Positions 17,321-26,915 are shown, counted from the stretch's first letter. The stretch is DNA of 64,000 nucleotides from Pseudomonas maioricensis (GCF_022790535.1 NZ_LOHG01000002.1:342254-406253), one strand, 5' to 3'. Numbers and translations: made by a program. The notes: generated by a model from the sequence alone, not told the origin.

Positions 17321-18208
17321 CTAAACCACGTAAACAAATACAAACAACCCGACCCACACCACGTCCACAAAATGCCAATACCAGCTAGCAGCTTCAAAAC
17401 CGAATTGGTGCTGCACATCGAAGTGCCCACGCAGGATGCGCATCAGCATCACGAACAGGATGATCGTACCGATGGTCACGTGGGCGCCATGAAAGCCCGT
17501 GAGCATGAAAAAGGTCGCACCATAGATGCCGGAGCCCAGCGTCAGGCCCAGTTCCTTAAAGGCGTGAACGTATTCCTCAACCTGTAGCGTCAAGAAACTC
17601 AGACCCAGCAAAACCGTGATCGCCATCCATATCTTCAACGCGCCACGATGACCGCGTTTCAAGGCGTGGTGAGCAAGGGTGATGGTCACACTGGAGCTGA
17701 CCAGCAGAATCGTGTTGATCAGCGGCAACTTCCACGGGTCGATGACGCCTTTGGGCGCGGGATAAAGTTTCGGGTCCGGCGTATCCAGCATAGGCCAGGT
17801 GTACTGGAAGTTCGGCCACAGCATATTCGCGATACCTTTCGAGCCTTCGCCGCCCAGCCAGGGCCCGGACCAGTAGCGGATGTAAAACAGCGCGCCGAAG
17901 AACGCGATGAAGAACATCACCTCAGAAAAGATGAACCAGCTCATGCCCCAGCGAAAAGAGCGATCCATTTGCGCGCTGTACAGCCCGGCGCGACTCTCTT
18001 TGATCACCGTGCCGAACCAGCCGAACAGCATGTACGCCACTAACAAACCGCCCACGATGAGGATCCATGGCCCATGGGAGTCCGGACGTGCGGCTTTAAG
18101 ATCATTGAACCAGGTGCCAAGGCCGTACATCGTCACCAACAGCCCGACGGTGGCGATAATCGGCCATTTGCTTTGTGCCGGAACGTAGTACTGCTCGTGA
18201 GTGGCCAT
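17321..18208 (-). CDS. coxC: Cytochrome c oxidase subunit III
   Basis: Subunit III of the aa3-type oxidase, 295 residues with seven membrane segments. Conserved residues are seen in WFGTVIKESRAG, FIFSEVMFFIAFFGALFY (the Glu that faces the proton path) and FYMLTGFHGAHV-like FFMLTGFHGAHVTIG. It is the last of the four structural/assembly genes coxB-coxA-ctaG-coxC; the gap to ctaG is 13 bases. The ATG has an AGGAGAG ribosome site upstream. Confidence 0.95.
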   Translation of the reverse strand: MATHEQYYVPAQSKWPIIATVGLLVTMYGLGTWFNDLKAARPDSHGPWILIVGGLLVAYMLFGWFGTVIKESRAGLYSAQMDRSFRWGMSWFIFSEVMFFIAFFGALFYIRYWSGPWLGGEGSKGIANMLWPNFQYTWPMLDTPDPKLYPAPKGVIDPWKLPLINTILLVSSSVTITLAHHALKRGHRGALKIWMAITVLLGLSFLTLQVEEYVHAFKELGLTLGSGIYGATFFMLTGFHGAHVTIGTIILFVMLMRILRGHFDVQHQFGFEAASWYWHFVDVVWVGLFVFVYVV

Positions 18209-18221
18209 CAGGCTCTCCTCG

Positions 18222-18770
18222 CTAACCCCCGCTTTTCGCAGCGGGCGGTTTGCTGGCGGTAACGTTGAACAGGGTGTAACCCAGCGTCAGGTGTTTCACG
18301 TCCTTGGGCAGGTCGCGGTCGACAATGAAACGCACCGGCATTTCGATGCGCTCGCCCGGCTGCAGCACTTGCTGGGTGAAGCAGAAGCATTCGGTCTTAT
18401 GGAAGTACACCGCCGCTGAACCCGGTGAAATGCTCGGCACCGCCTGAGCAGTCATGGGCCGGTCCGTCGGGTTCTGGGCAACAAACAACATCTCGTTGAC
18501 GGCACCGGGATGCACTTCCAGTTGATCAGCCTTGGGATAGAAACCCCAGACCATGTCCACAGCATTGGTCGACAGAAACTGCACACGCACCTGCCGGCTC
18601 TCATCCACCATTTGCGACCCCTGGTAGGCATCACCCGTCTTGCCATTGATACCGAAGGCTTTGCACATCACGTCGTAAAGCGGCACCAGTGCAAAGCCGA
18701 AGGCGAACATCACAACGACGACCAGCAGGAGACGAGTTATCAGCTTTTTCTGAGAGCGAGCTTCATTCAT
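18222..18770 (-). CDS. ctaG: Cytochrome c oxidase assembly protein CtaG/Cox11
   Basis: Copper chaperone that builds the CuB centre in subunit I. It has 182 residues: one N-terminal membrane helix (about 12-34, TRLLLVVVVMFAFGFALVPLYD), then an immunoglobulin-like domain with the copper motif ECFCFTQQ (about 117-124). The start at 18770 (MNEARSQ) is chosen; the reading frame is open further upstream only through a REP doublet. Genes on both sides are structural oxidase genes. Confidence 0.94.
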   Translation of the reverse strand: MNEARSQKKLITRLLLVVVVMFAFGFALVPLYDVMCKAFGINGKTGDAYQGSQMVDESRQVRVQFLSTNAVDMVWGFYPKADQLEVHPGAVNEMLFVAQNPTDRPMTAQAVPSISPGSAAVYFHKTECFCFTQQVLQPGERIEMPVRFIVDRDLPKDVKHLTLGYTLFNVTASKPPAAKSGG

Positions 18771-18799
18771 GCCAACGCACCCTCGACTTGGAATGCGGC

Positions 18800-18892
18800 C
18801 CTGTGGGAGCCGGGCTTGCCCGCGATGCAGATGCCACATTTCGCAGGCTCACCGCGTTATCGTTTATCGCGGGCAAGCCCGGCTCCCACAGG
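18800..18892. repeat. REP family A doublet, GGGC/GCCC subtype
   Basis: Nearly perfect arms: CCTGTGGGAGCCGGGCTTGC and GCAAGCCCGGCTCCCACAGG. It sits in the 144-base gap between coxA and ctaG inside the operon. Confidence 0.9.
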
Positions 18893-18914
18893 GTCAGCAT
18901 CAAGGCACGCATCT

Positions 18915-20507
18915 TCATTTCACCTCCGGCGGCGTGGTGAAGGTGTGGTAGGGCGCAGGCGAGGGGATGCTCCACTCCAGGCCTTCGGCGCCGTCCCAGG
19001 GTTTTGCCGGTGCCGGTGCACCGCCGCGAATAGTCTTGATCACGATGAACAGGAAGAAGATCTGCGTCGCGCCAAAGGTAAATGCACCTATCGATGACAC
19101 CATATTGAAGTCGGCAAATTGCAGGTTGTAGTCCGGCACACGTCGCGGCATGCCCGCCAGGCCAACGAAGTGCATAGGGAAGAACGCCATATTCATGCCA
19201 ACAAAGGATAGCCAGAAATGTAGCTTGCCCAGAGTTTCGTCGTACATGTGCCCCGTCCACTTGGGCAGCCAGTAGTAAGCCGAGGCGAAAATGCCAAAGA
19301 TCGCACCGGGCACCAACACGTAATGGAAATGCGCGACCACGAAATAAGTGTCCTGATACTGAAAGTCGGCGGGAGCGATGGCCAGCATCAATCCGGAAAA
19401 ACCACCAATGCTGAACAGAATCACAAACGCCACAGCAAATAGCATCGGTGTTTCGAACGTCAGCGAGCCTTGCCACATGGTGCTGACCCAATTGAACACC
19501 TTCACACCGGTCGGCACTGCGATGAGCATAGTCGCGTACATGAAGAACAACTCGCCCACCAATGGGATGCCCACGACAAACATGTGGTGCGCCCAAACCA
19601 TGAACGACAGGAAGGCGATGCTCGCCGTTGCGTAGACCATTGAGGTGTAGCCAAACAGCGGCTTGCGGGAAAAAGCCGGAATGATTGAACTGACCGCGCC
19701 GAACGCCGGAAGGATCATGATGTAGACCTCCGGGTGGCCGAAGAACCAGAACACATGCTGGAACAGCACCGGATCGCCGCCGCCCGCAGCATTGAAGAAG
19801 CTGGTACCAAAGTGGATGTCCATCAGCATCATCGTCACGCAACCTGCCAGCACCGGCATTACTGCTATCAGCAGGAACGCGGTGATCAGCCAGGTCCACA
19901 CGAACAAGGGCATTTTCATCAGGGTCATGCCCGGCGCGCGTAGATTGAGGATAGTCGCGACCACGTTGATAGCCCCCATGATCGAGCTGATACCCATCAT
20001 GTGGATGGCGAAGATAAAAAACGTGACGCTTTCGGGGGCGTAGGTCGTGGACAAAGGCGCGTAGAACGTCCAGCCGAAATTGGGACCGCCACCAGGGGTG
20101 AGCAGGGTTGAAATCAATAGGCCGAATGCGGCAGGCAGCAGCCAGAAACTGAAGTTGTTCATGCGCGGCAAGGCCATGTCCGGCGCGCCGATCATCAACG
20201 GGATCATCCAGTTGGCCAGCCCGACAAAAGCGGGCATCACCGCACCAAAGACCATAATCAGGCCGTGCATGGTGGTCATCTGATTAAAAAACGCCGGCTC
20301 GACGATTTGCAGGCCCGGCTGAAACAGCTCGGCACGGATCACCATCGCAAAGGAGCCGCCCAGCAGAAACATTGTGAAGCTGAACCACAGGTACAGCGTG
20401 CCGATGTCCTTGTGGTTAGTGGTGAGCAGCCAACGCATCAGGCCTTTGGCGGGACCGTGTGCAGCGCCATGATCCGCTACACCATGCTCGTCGATGACGG
20501 TGCTCAT
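18915..20507 (-). CDS. coxA: Cytochrome c oxidase subunit I
   Basis: Catalytic subunit I (also called ctaD), 530 residues with twelve membrane helices. Heme a ligand His81 lies in MTTMHGLIMV. The CuB/Tyr cross-link motif GHPEVYI is at 257-263, followed by HH at 307-308. The heme ligands lie in VVAHFHYVLV near 388-397. The Glu in GHPEVY marks a type A (A1) heme-copper oxidase. It follows coxB, separated by a family C REP doublet, and precedes ctaG. Confidence 0.97.
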   Translation of the reverse strand: MSTVIDEHGVADHGAAHGPAKGLMRWLLTTNHKDIGTLYLWFSFTMFLLGGSFAMVIRAELFQPGLQIVEPAFFNQMTTMHGLIMVFGAVMPAFVGLANWMIPLMIGAPDMALPRMNNFSFWLLPAAFGLLISTLLTPGGGPNFGWTFYAPLSTTYAPESVTFFIFAIHMMGISSIMGAINVVATILNLRAPGMTLMKMPLFVWTWLITAFLLIAVMPVLAGCVTMMLMDIHFGTSFFNAAGGGDPVLFQHVFWFFGHPEVYIMILPAFGAVSSIIPAFSRKPLFGYTSMVYATASIAFLSFMVWAHHMFVVGIPLVGELFFMYATMLIAVPTGVKVFNWVSTMWQGSLTFETPMLFAVAFVILFSIGGFSGLMLAIAPADFQYQDTYFVVAHFHYVLVPGAIFGIFASAYYWLPKWTGHMYDETLGKLHFWLSFVGMNMAFFPMHFVGLAGMPRRVPDYNLQFADFNMVSSIGAFTFGATQIFFLFIVIKTIRGGAPAPAKPWDGAEGLEWSIPSPAPYHTFTTPPEVK

Positions 20508-20540
20508 GGTTTATCTCCAGAGATGCTGACACATCTTCTC

Positions 20541-20630
20541 TGTAGGAGCGCACGAGCAACGCGAGGCCGCGATGGCGGTGTGTCAGGCAGATCGCTATCG
20601 CGGCCTCGCGTTACTCGTGCGCTCCTACAG
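20541..20630. repeat. REP family C doublet
   Basis: Arms TGTAGGAGCGCACGAGCAAC and GTTACTCGTGCGCTCCTACA, 90 bases in all, with inner GCGAGGCCGCGAT/ATCGCGGCCTCGC. It sits between coxB and coxA. Confidence 0.9.
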
Positions 20631-20646
20631 CATTTGTGTTGATTGT

Positions 20647-21771
20647 TCATTTCTGCGCCTCTTTCAGCGCCAGCACATCCTTGGGCGTAACCATGTCGTT
20701 GGTGTTGTTGCCCCAGGCATGGCGCTCGTAGGTGATCACCGCCGCGATATCGACTTCCGATAGCTGCTTGCCGAACGCCGCCATTGCGGTCCCGGCTTTG
20801 CCTTTGAACACGATATTGAGGTGCGCTTCTTTGGGGCCGGTGGCGATTTTCGAGCCCTTGAGCGCCGGGAACAGCGGCGGCAGGCCTTGGCCTTCAGGCT
20901 GGTGACAGGCCACGCAGGTGGTGTGATAAACCTTGTCGCCCCGCGCAACCAGTTCTTCCAGGGTCCACTCCTTGCTGGTCAGCTCTTTGAGCCTGGCGCT
21001 CTCTTCTTTGCGGCCGGCCAGCCAGGTGTCGTAATCAGCCTTGCTCCGGGCTTCAACCACAATCGGCATGAAGCCATGGTCCTTGCCGCATAACTCCGTG
21101 CATTGCCCACGGTAAATTCCAGGCTTGTCGATGCGGGTCCAGGCCTCATTGACGAAGCCTGGAATAGCGTCACGCTTGACCGCAAAGGCTGGTACCCACC
21201 AGGAATGGATGACGTCAGCACCGGTCACCAGAAAACGGATTTTCTGCCCAACCGGGACTACCAGCGGCTGGTCCACCTCCAGCAGGTAGTGCTCGCCTTT
21301 CTCATCGCGGTTGTGAATCTGCTCGGTGGTAGTCGCCAGATTGCTGAAGAATTCGACGTCCTGGCCCAGATATTTGTAATGCCACTTCCACTGATAGCCA
21401 GTGATCTGGATATCCAGATCCGACTCAGTGTTGTCGTACATTTCGATGAGGGTTTTGGTCGCAGGAATAGCCATCACCACCAGAATCAGCAAAGGCACGA
21501 GGGTCCAGATGATTTCTACGGTGGTGTGTTCGTGAAAGTGCGCAGCCACCTGGCCGGTAGAGCGCCGGTGAACGATCATGGACCAGAACATCGCGCCGAA
21601 CACCACGACGCCGATCACCACACAGATCCAGAAAATGATCATGTGCAGATCAAATACCGCATGACTGACCTGTGTTGCTCCAGGCGCCATATTCGTTGTC
21701 CAGGCACCGTGTGCCTGATCGAATACCGAACACAACAGGAGCAACATCCAGACGCGTGGATGTCGCCTCAT
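20647..21771 (-). CDS. coxB: Cytochrome c oxidase subunit II with fused cytochrome c domain
   Basis: Subunit II of 374 residues with a signal peptide (about 1-22), two membrane helices (about 43-65 and 86-106), the CuA cupredoxin domain and a C-terminal cytochrome c domain. CuA ligands are His189, Cys224, Cys228, His232 and Met235 (GQCTELCGKDHGFM). The heme c site is CVACH (about 286-290) with a possible axial Met in GTAMAAF. This makes a caa3-type oxidase. The start at 21771 is preferred to an ATG five codons upstream because GGGGAAG lies at the right distance. A promoter-like element lies 120 bases upstream. Confidence 0.95.
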   Translation of the reverse strand: MRRHPRVWMLLLLCSVFDQAHGAWTTNMAPGATQVSHAVFDLHMIIFWICVVIGVVVFGAMFWSMIVHRRSTGQVAAHFHEHTTVEIIWTLVPLLILVVMAIPATKTLIEMYDNTESDLDIQITGYQWKWHYKYLGQDVEFFSNLATTTEQIHNRDEKGEHYLLEVDQPLVVPVGQKIRFLVTGADVIHSWWVPAFAVKRDAIPGFVNEAWTRIDKPGIYRGQCTELCGKDHGFMPIVVEARSKADYDTWLAGRKEESARLKELTSKEWTLEELVARGDKVYHTTCVACHQPEGQGLPPLFPALKGSKIATGPKEAHLNIVFKGKAGTAMAAFGKQLSEVDIAAVITYERHAWGNNTNDMVTPKDVLALKEAQK

Positions 21772-21786
21772 TGCGAGCTTCCCCAT

Positions 21787-22123
21787 TGTTCTTATTTCCG
21801 TAGGTCAAGACCTGCGGTTGGGGAGTGGGCTGCCACTTCAGTTACACCGAGCCGCACAAGCGACCATCAGCCAACTTCCGTCAGAACCGAGTATAGACAG
21901 GCACCGGATGCGTGCAACGCACTGGCAAAATCCGGAAAATGGTCTACACAGATGCGCAGCCTCGACAAATAAAGAGGCAACAATGGCGCAAATGGCGTTT
22001 TTAATAGCCAATGCACATATATGTGAATTTGTTATGACAAATACGTCTTAGCCTTTCGCTTAAGCAGGCTAACGTATGGTCTCCCCCTTTCCGTACCTGG
22101 TTTTTCCGCCTTCAGGAGCGTTC
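21787..22123. other. Divergent intergenic region between coxB and an unknown gene
   Basis: 337 bases without a supported gene. It holds the minus-strand promoter at 21890-21917 and two adjacent palindromes, CACATATATGTG (22014-22025) and ATTTGT-TATG-ACAAAT (22027-22042), in an AT-rich patch about 90 bases before the ATG of the plus-strand gene. Confidence 0.55.
21890..21917 (-). promoter_or_regulatory. Candidate coxB promoter
   Basis: On the minus strand TTGCAC, 16 bases, then TATACT preceded by TC (CTATACT). The -10 resembles the sigma-S form. The P. aeruginosa cox genes are reported to depend on RpoS, which fits; the assignment is by motif only. Confidence 0.5.
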
Positions 22124-22768
22124 ATGAACACCGCCGCTTTGCGCGAGCAGATCCAACGTGCCCACCAGCACGAGGCCGAGACTGGCCAATTATTGCGTCA
22201 ACTCGAAACCCAGTTACCGCACCTGCACCCAGCCATCCATTTACCGGAAGTTGATGCACGCGGCGTGCTGACGCGCTTCGTCACCGCCTACATTGATCTG
22301 GTGCCGGATTTGCTGGACGCCGCCCATCAGGTCGCGGTTGAAGCCGGCATCGAAGGGCAGGTCAAACCTGTGTTGAAAATCGCCGAGCACTTCTTTACGA
22401 CGCCTCCCGCGATCATGGACGGACATGAGGGGCTCGACAGCCTGTTGGATGAGGCTTATCTGGCGCATCGGCTGGTTGAGGAAGTGAATGACCTGTACAT
22501 CAAGCATTTCGCCCGCCCGCTGATCCCTTCGAACACCGTGGTGGCCAGCGTCATTGCTCACCAGTTGATTGGTGAATCGTTCGCCAACCAGCTGGATGAA
22601 GCGGTGCACCATGCGGTCGATCAGTTGCTTGATGAAGAAAGCTTCGAGCTGGAGTCAGTGGAAGCCTATCGCGACCGCCTGAACAGCCCCGACACCGAAG
22701 CCGCCTGGAAGCGCTGGCCGTGCCTGTCACGGCAGTTGGGGCTTGGTCTGGATCTGGATCGGGGCTAA
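22124..22768 (+). CDS. Unrecognised helical cytoplasmic protein
   Basis: Protein of 214 residues that I cannot place in a named family. It has no signal peptide or membrane helix and is predicted largely alpha-helical, with acidic stretches (DEAYLAHRLVEEVNDLY, DEAVHHAVDQLLDEESFELESVEAYRDRL). Residues 1-35 look like a short coiled coil. The start at 22124 follows CAGGAGCGTTC. A homologue seems to occupy the same place beside coxB in P. aeruginosa (PA0104, from memory), so the position is conserved. It is divergent from coxB and convergent with the SulP gene. Confidence 0.8.
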   Translation: MNTAALREQIQRAHQHEAETGQLLRQLETQLPHLHPAIHLPEVDARGVLTRFVTAYIDLVPDLLDAAHQVAVEAGIEGQVKPVLKIAEHFFTTPPAIMDGHEGLDSLLDEAYLAHRLVEEVNDLYIKHFARPLIPSNTVVASVIAHQLIGESFANQLDEAVHHAVDQLLDEESFELESVEAYRDRLNSPDTEAAWKRWPCLSRQLGLGLDLDRG

Positions 22769-22786
22769 GAAAGACCCCATAAATCC

Positions 22787-22876
22787 TGTAGGAGCTCACG
22801 AGCAACGCCAGGCAGCGATAGCGTTCTGCCTGACACACCGCCATCGCGGCCTCGCTTTGCTCGTGCGCTCCTACAG
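22787..22876. repeat. REP family C doublet
   Basis: Arms TGTAGGAGCTCACGAGCAAC and GCTTTGCTCGTGCGCTCCTACA. The left inner arm is altered (GCCAGGCAGCGAT). It lies between two convergent genes. Confidence 0.85.
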
Positions 22877-22903
22877 GGTCGGGTTCAGTTGATGTTCACA
22901 ACC

Positions 22904-24442
22904 TCAAGCCTGCGACGCCGCCGATCCAATCCCGGTGGTGGTCGTCAGCCGGCCTTCCAGCCTGCGTTTCAACCCACGAGACTCGATGCTTAGACGCGAG
23001 CCCTGAGCAGCGTTGGCGCGCCCCCATTCCTCCAGCAGCTCCAGGCAGGAATGGTCGATGTAACTCAGGTTGCTCAACGGCACATAAACCGTGCTGCCCG
23101 CCGGAATAGTCTCCAGCACTTTAGTCAGCGCCGGGACTTTCAAGAAGGTGGCCGAGCCGACCATGCGCAGCTCAAACTCGCCTTCAGCTTCCATCGGCAC
23201 GAGGTTGATCTTCAATCGTGCAGCTTGCAGCGCCAGCTTGACCAGGGTCAGGCCGAAACCGACCAATACACCGGTGAGCAGATCCGTGAAGATGATCGCA
23301 GCAGCGGTTGCCGCGTAAGTGAACATCGGCATCCGGCCATAACGGCCCAGGCCACGAAACGCCTTGAGGTCGACCAGCTTGCAACCGGTGTATACCAACA
23401 CACCCGCCAGACTCGCCACCGGAATGCTTTGCAGCACGCTGGACAGCAGCAACACGAACGCCAGCAACCACAAGCCGTGGAACATGGCGGACATGCGTGT
23501 TTTCGCGCCCGCCTGAACGTTGGCCGAACTGCGCACGATCACACCCGTCATTGGCAATGCGCCCACCAGACCGCACAGGACGTTACCCACACCTTGAGCG
23601 CTTAGCTCTTTATCGAAGTCTGAGCGTTGACCGTCATGCATACGGTCTACTGCAGCCGCCGACAGCAAGGTTTCGGCGCTGGCAATAAAGGCCACCGCGA
23701 AGGCTGCAATCAGAATCGCTGGATCAGCAAGGTTCATCAGATCTGCAGGGCGCAGCCAGTCAATGGCTTCAGCCAGGTTATCCGGCACTTCCACACGCTT
23801 GACCTGCATCGCCAAAGCGATACTGGCAAACGTCGCCAGGCCGACACCCAGCAGGGCGCCCGGAACGAAGCGCAGCGACTGAGGACGAAACTTGTCCCAC
23901 ACCCACATCACCAGAATCGTACCCAGACCAAGAGCACCGGCCTGCATGCCGCTGCCCGGGCCGATAGCCTGGATCAGGGTAGAAGGGAAGGCAACGAGGT
24001 TATCCAGGCCGGAAGGTTTGGGCCCGCCATCAAACATGACGTGCGCCTGAGAGAGCACGATCAGTACACCGATACCGGCGAGCATGCCGTAGACCACCGC
24101 TGGAGCCGTCACCCGGAACCAGCAACCGAGCTTGAAACGCCCGGCAAGAATTTGCAGCACACCGGCGAGCAAGAGGATTGGGCCGAGCATGGCCATACCG
24201 TGCTCACGCACCACCTCGAAGACTAATACCGCAAGACCTGCAGCCGGGCCGCTGACTTGCAGCGGTGAACCTGCCAACCAACCCACCACCAGGCCGCCGA
24301 TGATGCCGGTGATCAGTCCTTTGGCCGGTGGCATACCGGAAGCGATAGCGATCCCCATGCACAGGGGCAATGCAACCAGAAACACTACTACGGAAGCGAG
24401 CAGCTCTCTGGGCAAAACGGATTTCAATTGACCTAGGCCCAT
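22904..24442 (-). CDS. SulP-family anion transporter with STAS domain
   Basis: Inner-membrane transporter of 512 residues. The SulP signature region is near the N-terminus (LCMGIAIASGMPPAKGLITGIIGGLVVG, about 27-54); about eleven hydrophobic segments follow. A C-terminal STAS domain (about 400-495) includes YVPLSNLSYIDHSCLELLEEWG. Members move sulfate or bicarbonate. Because the next gene upstream on the same strand encodes a beta-carbonic anhydrase 92 bases away, bicarbonate is the likelier substrate here; this is inference from context. Confidence 0.9.
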   Translation of the reverse strand: MGLGQLKSVLPRELLASVVVFLVALPLCMGIAIASGMPPAKGLITGIIGGLVVGWLAGSPLQVSGPAAGLAVLVFEVVREHGMAMLGPILLLAGVLQILAGRFKLGCWFRVTAPAVVYGMLAGIGVLIVLSQAHVMFDGGPKPSGLDNLVAFPSTLIQAIGPGSGMQAGALGLGTILVMWVWDKFRPQSLRFVPGALLGVGLATFASIALAMQVKRVEVPDNLAEAIDWLRPADLMNLADPAILIAAFAVAFIASAETLLSAAAVDRMHDGQRSDFDKELSAQGVGNVLCGLVGALPMTGVIVRSSANVQAGAKTRMSAMFHGLWLLAFVLLLSSVLQSIPVASLAGVLVYTGCKLVDLKAFRGLGRYGRMPMFTYAATAAAIIFTDLLTGVLVGFGLTLVKLALQAARLKINLVPMEAEGEFELRMVGSATFLKVPALTKVLETIPAGSTVYVPLSNLSYIDHSCLELLEEWGRANAAQGSRLSIESRGLKRRLEGRLTTTTGIGSAASQA

Positions 24443-24534
24443 GATGACTCTCCGGTATTCTTCAGACGTGACGACGCCTCACGGCGCGCCATGAGCGCAC
24501 CGTCAGGTGTCTGAACGAGGTGAAAGTCGCGTTT

Positions 24535-25266
24535 TTAGTAGCGAGACTTCGGCGTGGCCTTCGGCGTCGGATGGTCGCCATCCAGAGCCAGGAAGCGGCC
24601 TTGTTCGGCGTCGTAGGCTTTAATGCCACAGGTTTCGATGTCGTACACCCAGCCGTGGATGAACAACTCACCGCTAGCCATTTTCGACGCTACCGATGGG
24701 TGGGTACGCAAGTGTTGCAGCTGCGCGATGACGTTCTCTTCGGTGAGCACGTGCATCGTTTCTTTTTCGCCGGTGCAATGGCAGTTGTCTTCAACCACAG
24801 TGCGGGCCACTTCGGCATGGCGCAGCCAGGCTTTGACCGTCGGCATTTTTTCCAGCGTATGCGGGTTGAGAACAGCGCGCATGGCACCGCAATCGGAATG
24901 GCCGCAAACGATGATGTGATGAACGCCCAATGCCATGACGGCATATTCGATTGCGGTGGAGACACCGCCGTTCATAGGGCCATATGGAGGGACCACGTTA
25001 CCGACGTTACGCGTCACGAACAGGTCGCCAGGCGAGCTGTTGGTGATGAGCTCCGGCACAATCCGGGAGTCGGCACAGGTAATGAACATGGCACGCGGCT
25101 GCTGGGCCGTTGCGAGTTTCTTGAACAGTTCTTCCTGTTCGGGGAAGACTTCGCTGCGAAAACGTTTGAAGCCTTCAACAATGTGAGCCAGCGCTACGTC
25201 GGAAGTTTCGGCCTCAGGCTTAACGTCTACCGACGTAGCTGAAACCTGCTTATCCATGTCACTCAT
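24535..25266 (-). CDS. Beta-class carbonic anhydrase
   Basis: Cytoplasmic zinc enzyme that interconverts CO2 and bicarbonate, 243 residues. The zinc site is CADSR (Cys-x-Asp-x-Arg, near 75-79) and HSDCGA (His/Cys, near 133-138), both intact. An extra N-terminal ~25 residues (MSDMDKQVSATSVDVK) are low in complexity. The start at 25266 has AGAGGA upstream and is preferred to a codon 25 residues earlier. It precedes the SulP transporter on the same strand, so the two probably form one unit for bicarbonate supply. Confidence 0.94.
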   Translation of the reverse strand: MSDMDKQVSATSVDVKPEAETSDVALAHIVEGFKRFRSEVFPEQEELFKKLATAQQPRAMFITCADSRIVPELITNSSPGDLFVTRNVGNVVPPYGPMNGGVSTAIEYAVMALGVHHIIVCGHSDCGAMRAVLNPHTLEKMPTVKAWLRHAEVARTVVEDNCHCTGEKETMHVLTEENVIAQLQHLRTHPSVASKMASGELFIHGWVYDIETCGIKAYDAEQGRFLALDGDHPTPKATPKSRY

Positions 25267-25482
25267 GTCTAATCCTCTTTGACGGATTGATGTGGATTTA
25301 TTTGCTGCAACCCTAACTACAGGCACCGCGTCCAAATCCATTTGCCCGCGCCCAACGGGGTGATGCAGATTTACAGGCTAACCGTCAAAACTTAACTGAA
25401 ACTGAATGTAGCGCTCTGGATCAAGGGTTACAGCCCAACGGCACTAGTGGCGTTTGAATGGCCTGAAACCCTGATTTTGCCC

Positions 25483-26682
25483 TTATCCCTCGCAAACGCT
25501 ACTGAAAGCCTCGACGACCTTCGGCAGATTTTGCTCGTTCAAGCCAGCCATGCAAACACGGCCACTGCTGATCAGATAAACGGCGTGTTCATTTCTCAGT
25601 CGGTCAACCTGTGCACTGCTGAAACCTGTGTAACTGAACATGCCACTTTGCGTGAGGATATAGCTGAAGTCACGTTGTGGCATTTTTTCCTTGAGAGCGG
25701 CCACCAGTTTTACCCGCATGTCGATGATGCGCACGCGCATCGCCTCGACTTCAGACAGCCATTGGTTGCGCAGCGTCACGTCGTTAAGCACGGCCGAAAC
25801 CACTAGCGCACCATGTTTCGGCGGGCTGGAATAGTTACGGCGCACGGTAGCCTTGAGCTGGCCCAGGACTTTGTCGGCCATGGCCGCGTCAGGGCACACG
25901 ATAGACAAGCCACCGACCCGCTCGCCATACAACGAGAAGATTTTCGAGAACGAGTTACTGACCAAAACCGTCAGCCCGGCATCAGCCATGGCCCGAATTG
26001 CATAAGCGTCTGCACTCATGCCAGCACCGAAGCCTTGATAGGCGGTGTCCAGGAAAGGAATCAGCTTGCGCGCGCCGATCAGTTCGATGAGCTGATCCCA
26101 CTGCGCCGGGGTCAGGTCCGCGCCTGTCGGGTTGTGGCAGCACGGGTGCAGCAGCACAATGCTGTGCGCGGGCAACGCCTGCAGAGAGGCAAACATGCCA
26201 TCGAAATTCACGCCGCCAGTAGCGGCATTGAAATACGGATAGGTATTGACCTTGAAGCCTGCGCCGCCGAACAACGCGTGGTGGTTCTCCCACGTCGGGT
26301 CACTGACCCATACTTGGGAATCCGGGTAGGCCGACTTGAGAAAGTCCGCACCGACTTTCAAGGCACCCGAGCCGCCGACCGTCTGGATCGTTGCGATACG
26401 CCCCGCCAGCAACGCCGGATGCTGATCGCCGAACAGCAATGCCTGGACGCCCTGGCGATAAGAAGCAAGGCCTTCCATAGGCAGGTAAACACACGGAGCC
26501 TGCTGGCCTTCAAGCAATTGGCGCTCAGCTTCTACAGCAGCGGCCAGACGCGGGATTCGCCCTTGCTCGTCGTAGTAGAGACCGATACTGAGATTGACTT
26601 TATCTGCGTTGGGATCTTTCTGATAAGCATCCATCAACGACAGAATCGGATCACCGGCATAGGACTCAACGTGGGCAAACAT
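25483..26682 (-). CDS. Aromatic/aspartate-type aminotransferase
   Basis: PLP-dependent class I aminotransferase of 399 residues, tyrosine/aspartate aminotransferase subgroup (TyrB/PhhC-like). Conserved features are the Trp/Gly region [14 protein letters not shown] (near 132-145), [11 protein letters not shown] (Asn-Pro-Thr-Gly near 183-190), DTAYQGFG (near 217-224) and the PLP lysine in [15 protein letters not shown] (near 250). The start at 26682 has AGGAG upstream. The neighbouring Lrp regulator and aromatic permease suggest catabolism of phenylalanine and tyrosine; substrate choice cannot be settled from the sequence. Confidence 0.9.
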   Translation of the reverse strand: MFAHVESYAGDPILSLMDAYQKDPNADKVNLSIGLYYDEQGRIPRLAAAVEAERQLLEGQQAPCVYLPMEGLASYRQGVQALLFGDQHPALLAGRIATIQTVGGSGALKVGADFLKSAYPDSQVWVSDPTWENHHALFGGAGFKVNTYPYFNAATGGVNFDGMFASLQALPAHSIVLLHPCCHNPTGADLTPAQWDQLIELIGARKLIPFLDTAYQGFGAGMSADAYAIRAMADAGLTVLVSNSFSKIFSLYGERVGGLSIVCPDAAMADKVLGQLKATVRRNYSSPPKHGALVVSAVLNDVTLRNQWLSEVEAMRVRIIDMRVKLVAALKEKMPQRDFSYILTQSGMFSYTGFSSAQVDRLRNEHAVYLISSGRVCMAGLNEQNLPKVVEAFSSVCEG

Positions 26683-26915
26683 GACAGACAACTCCTGATG
26701 AAAAGGGCACGGGTATAACTCGGGTGCGACATAACGGGGTAAGCGAGCATCTGGCGAACGCTGCCAAATCTCACATAACAAGCGCGCATGCTACACAATT
26801 CACAATGATCACGCATATAAAGCTATAGCGCGCACAAATCGCGCAAAGACCGGACTAAAAACGCATCAACCGTGTACAAAGCCTTAATAATGAATCAATA
26901 CAGTGCAACTCGCCC

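Noticed and set aside
18763-19899. 378-codon minus-strand frame overlapping coxA in another frame
   Set aside because: coxA is certain. The frame runs into a REP doublet and has no family features.
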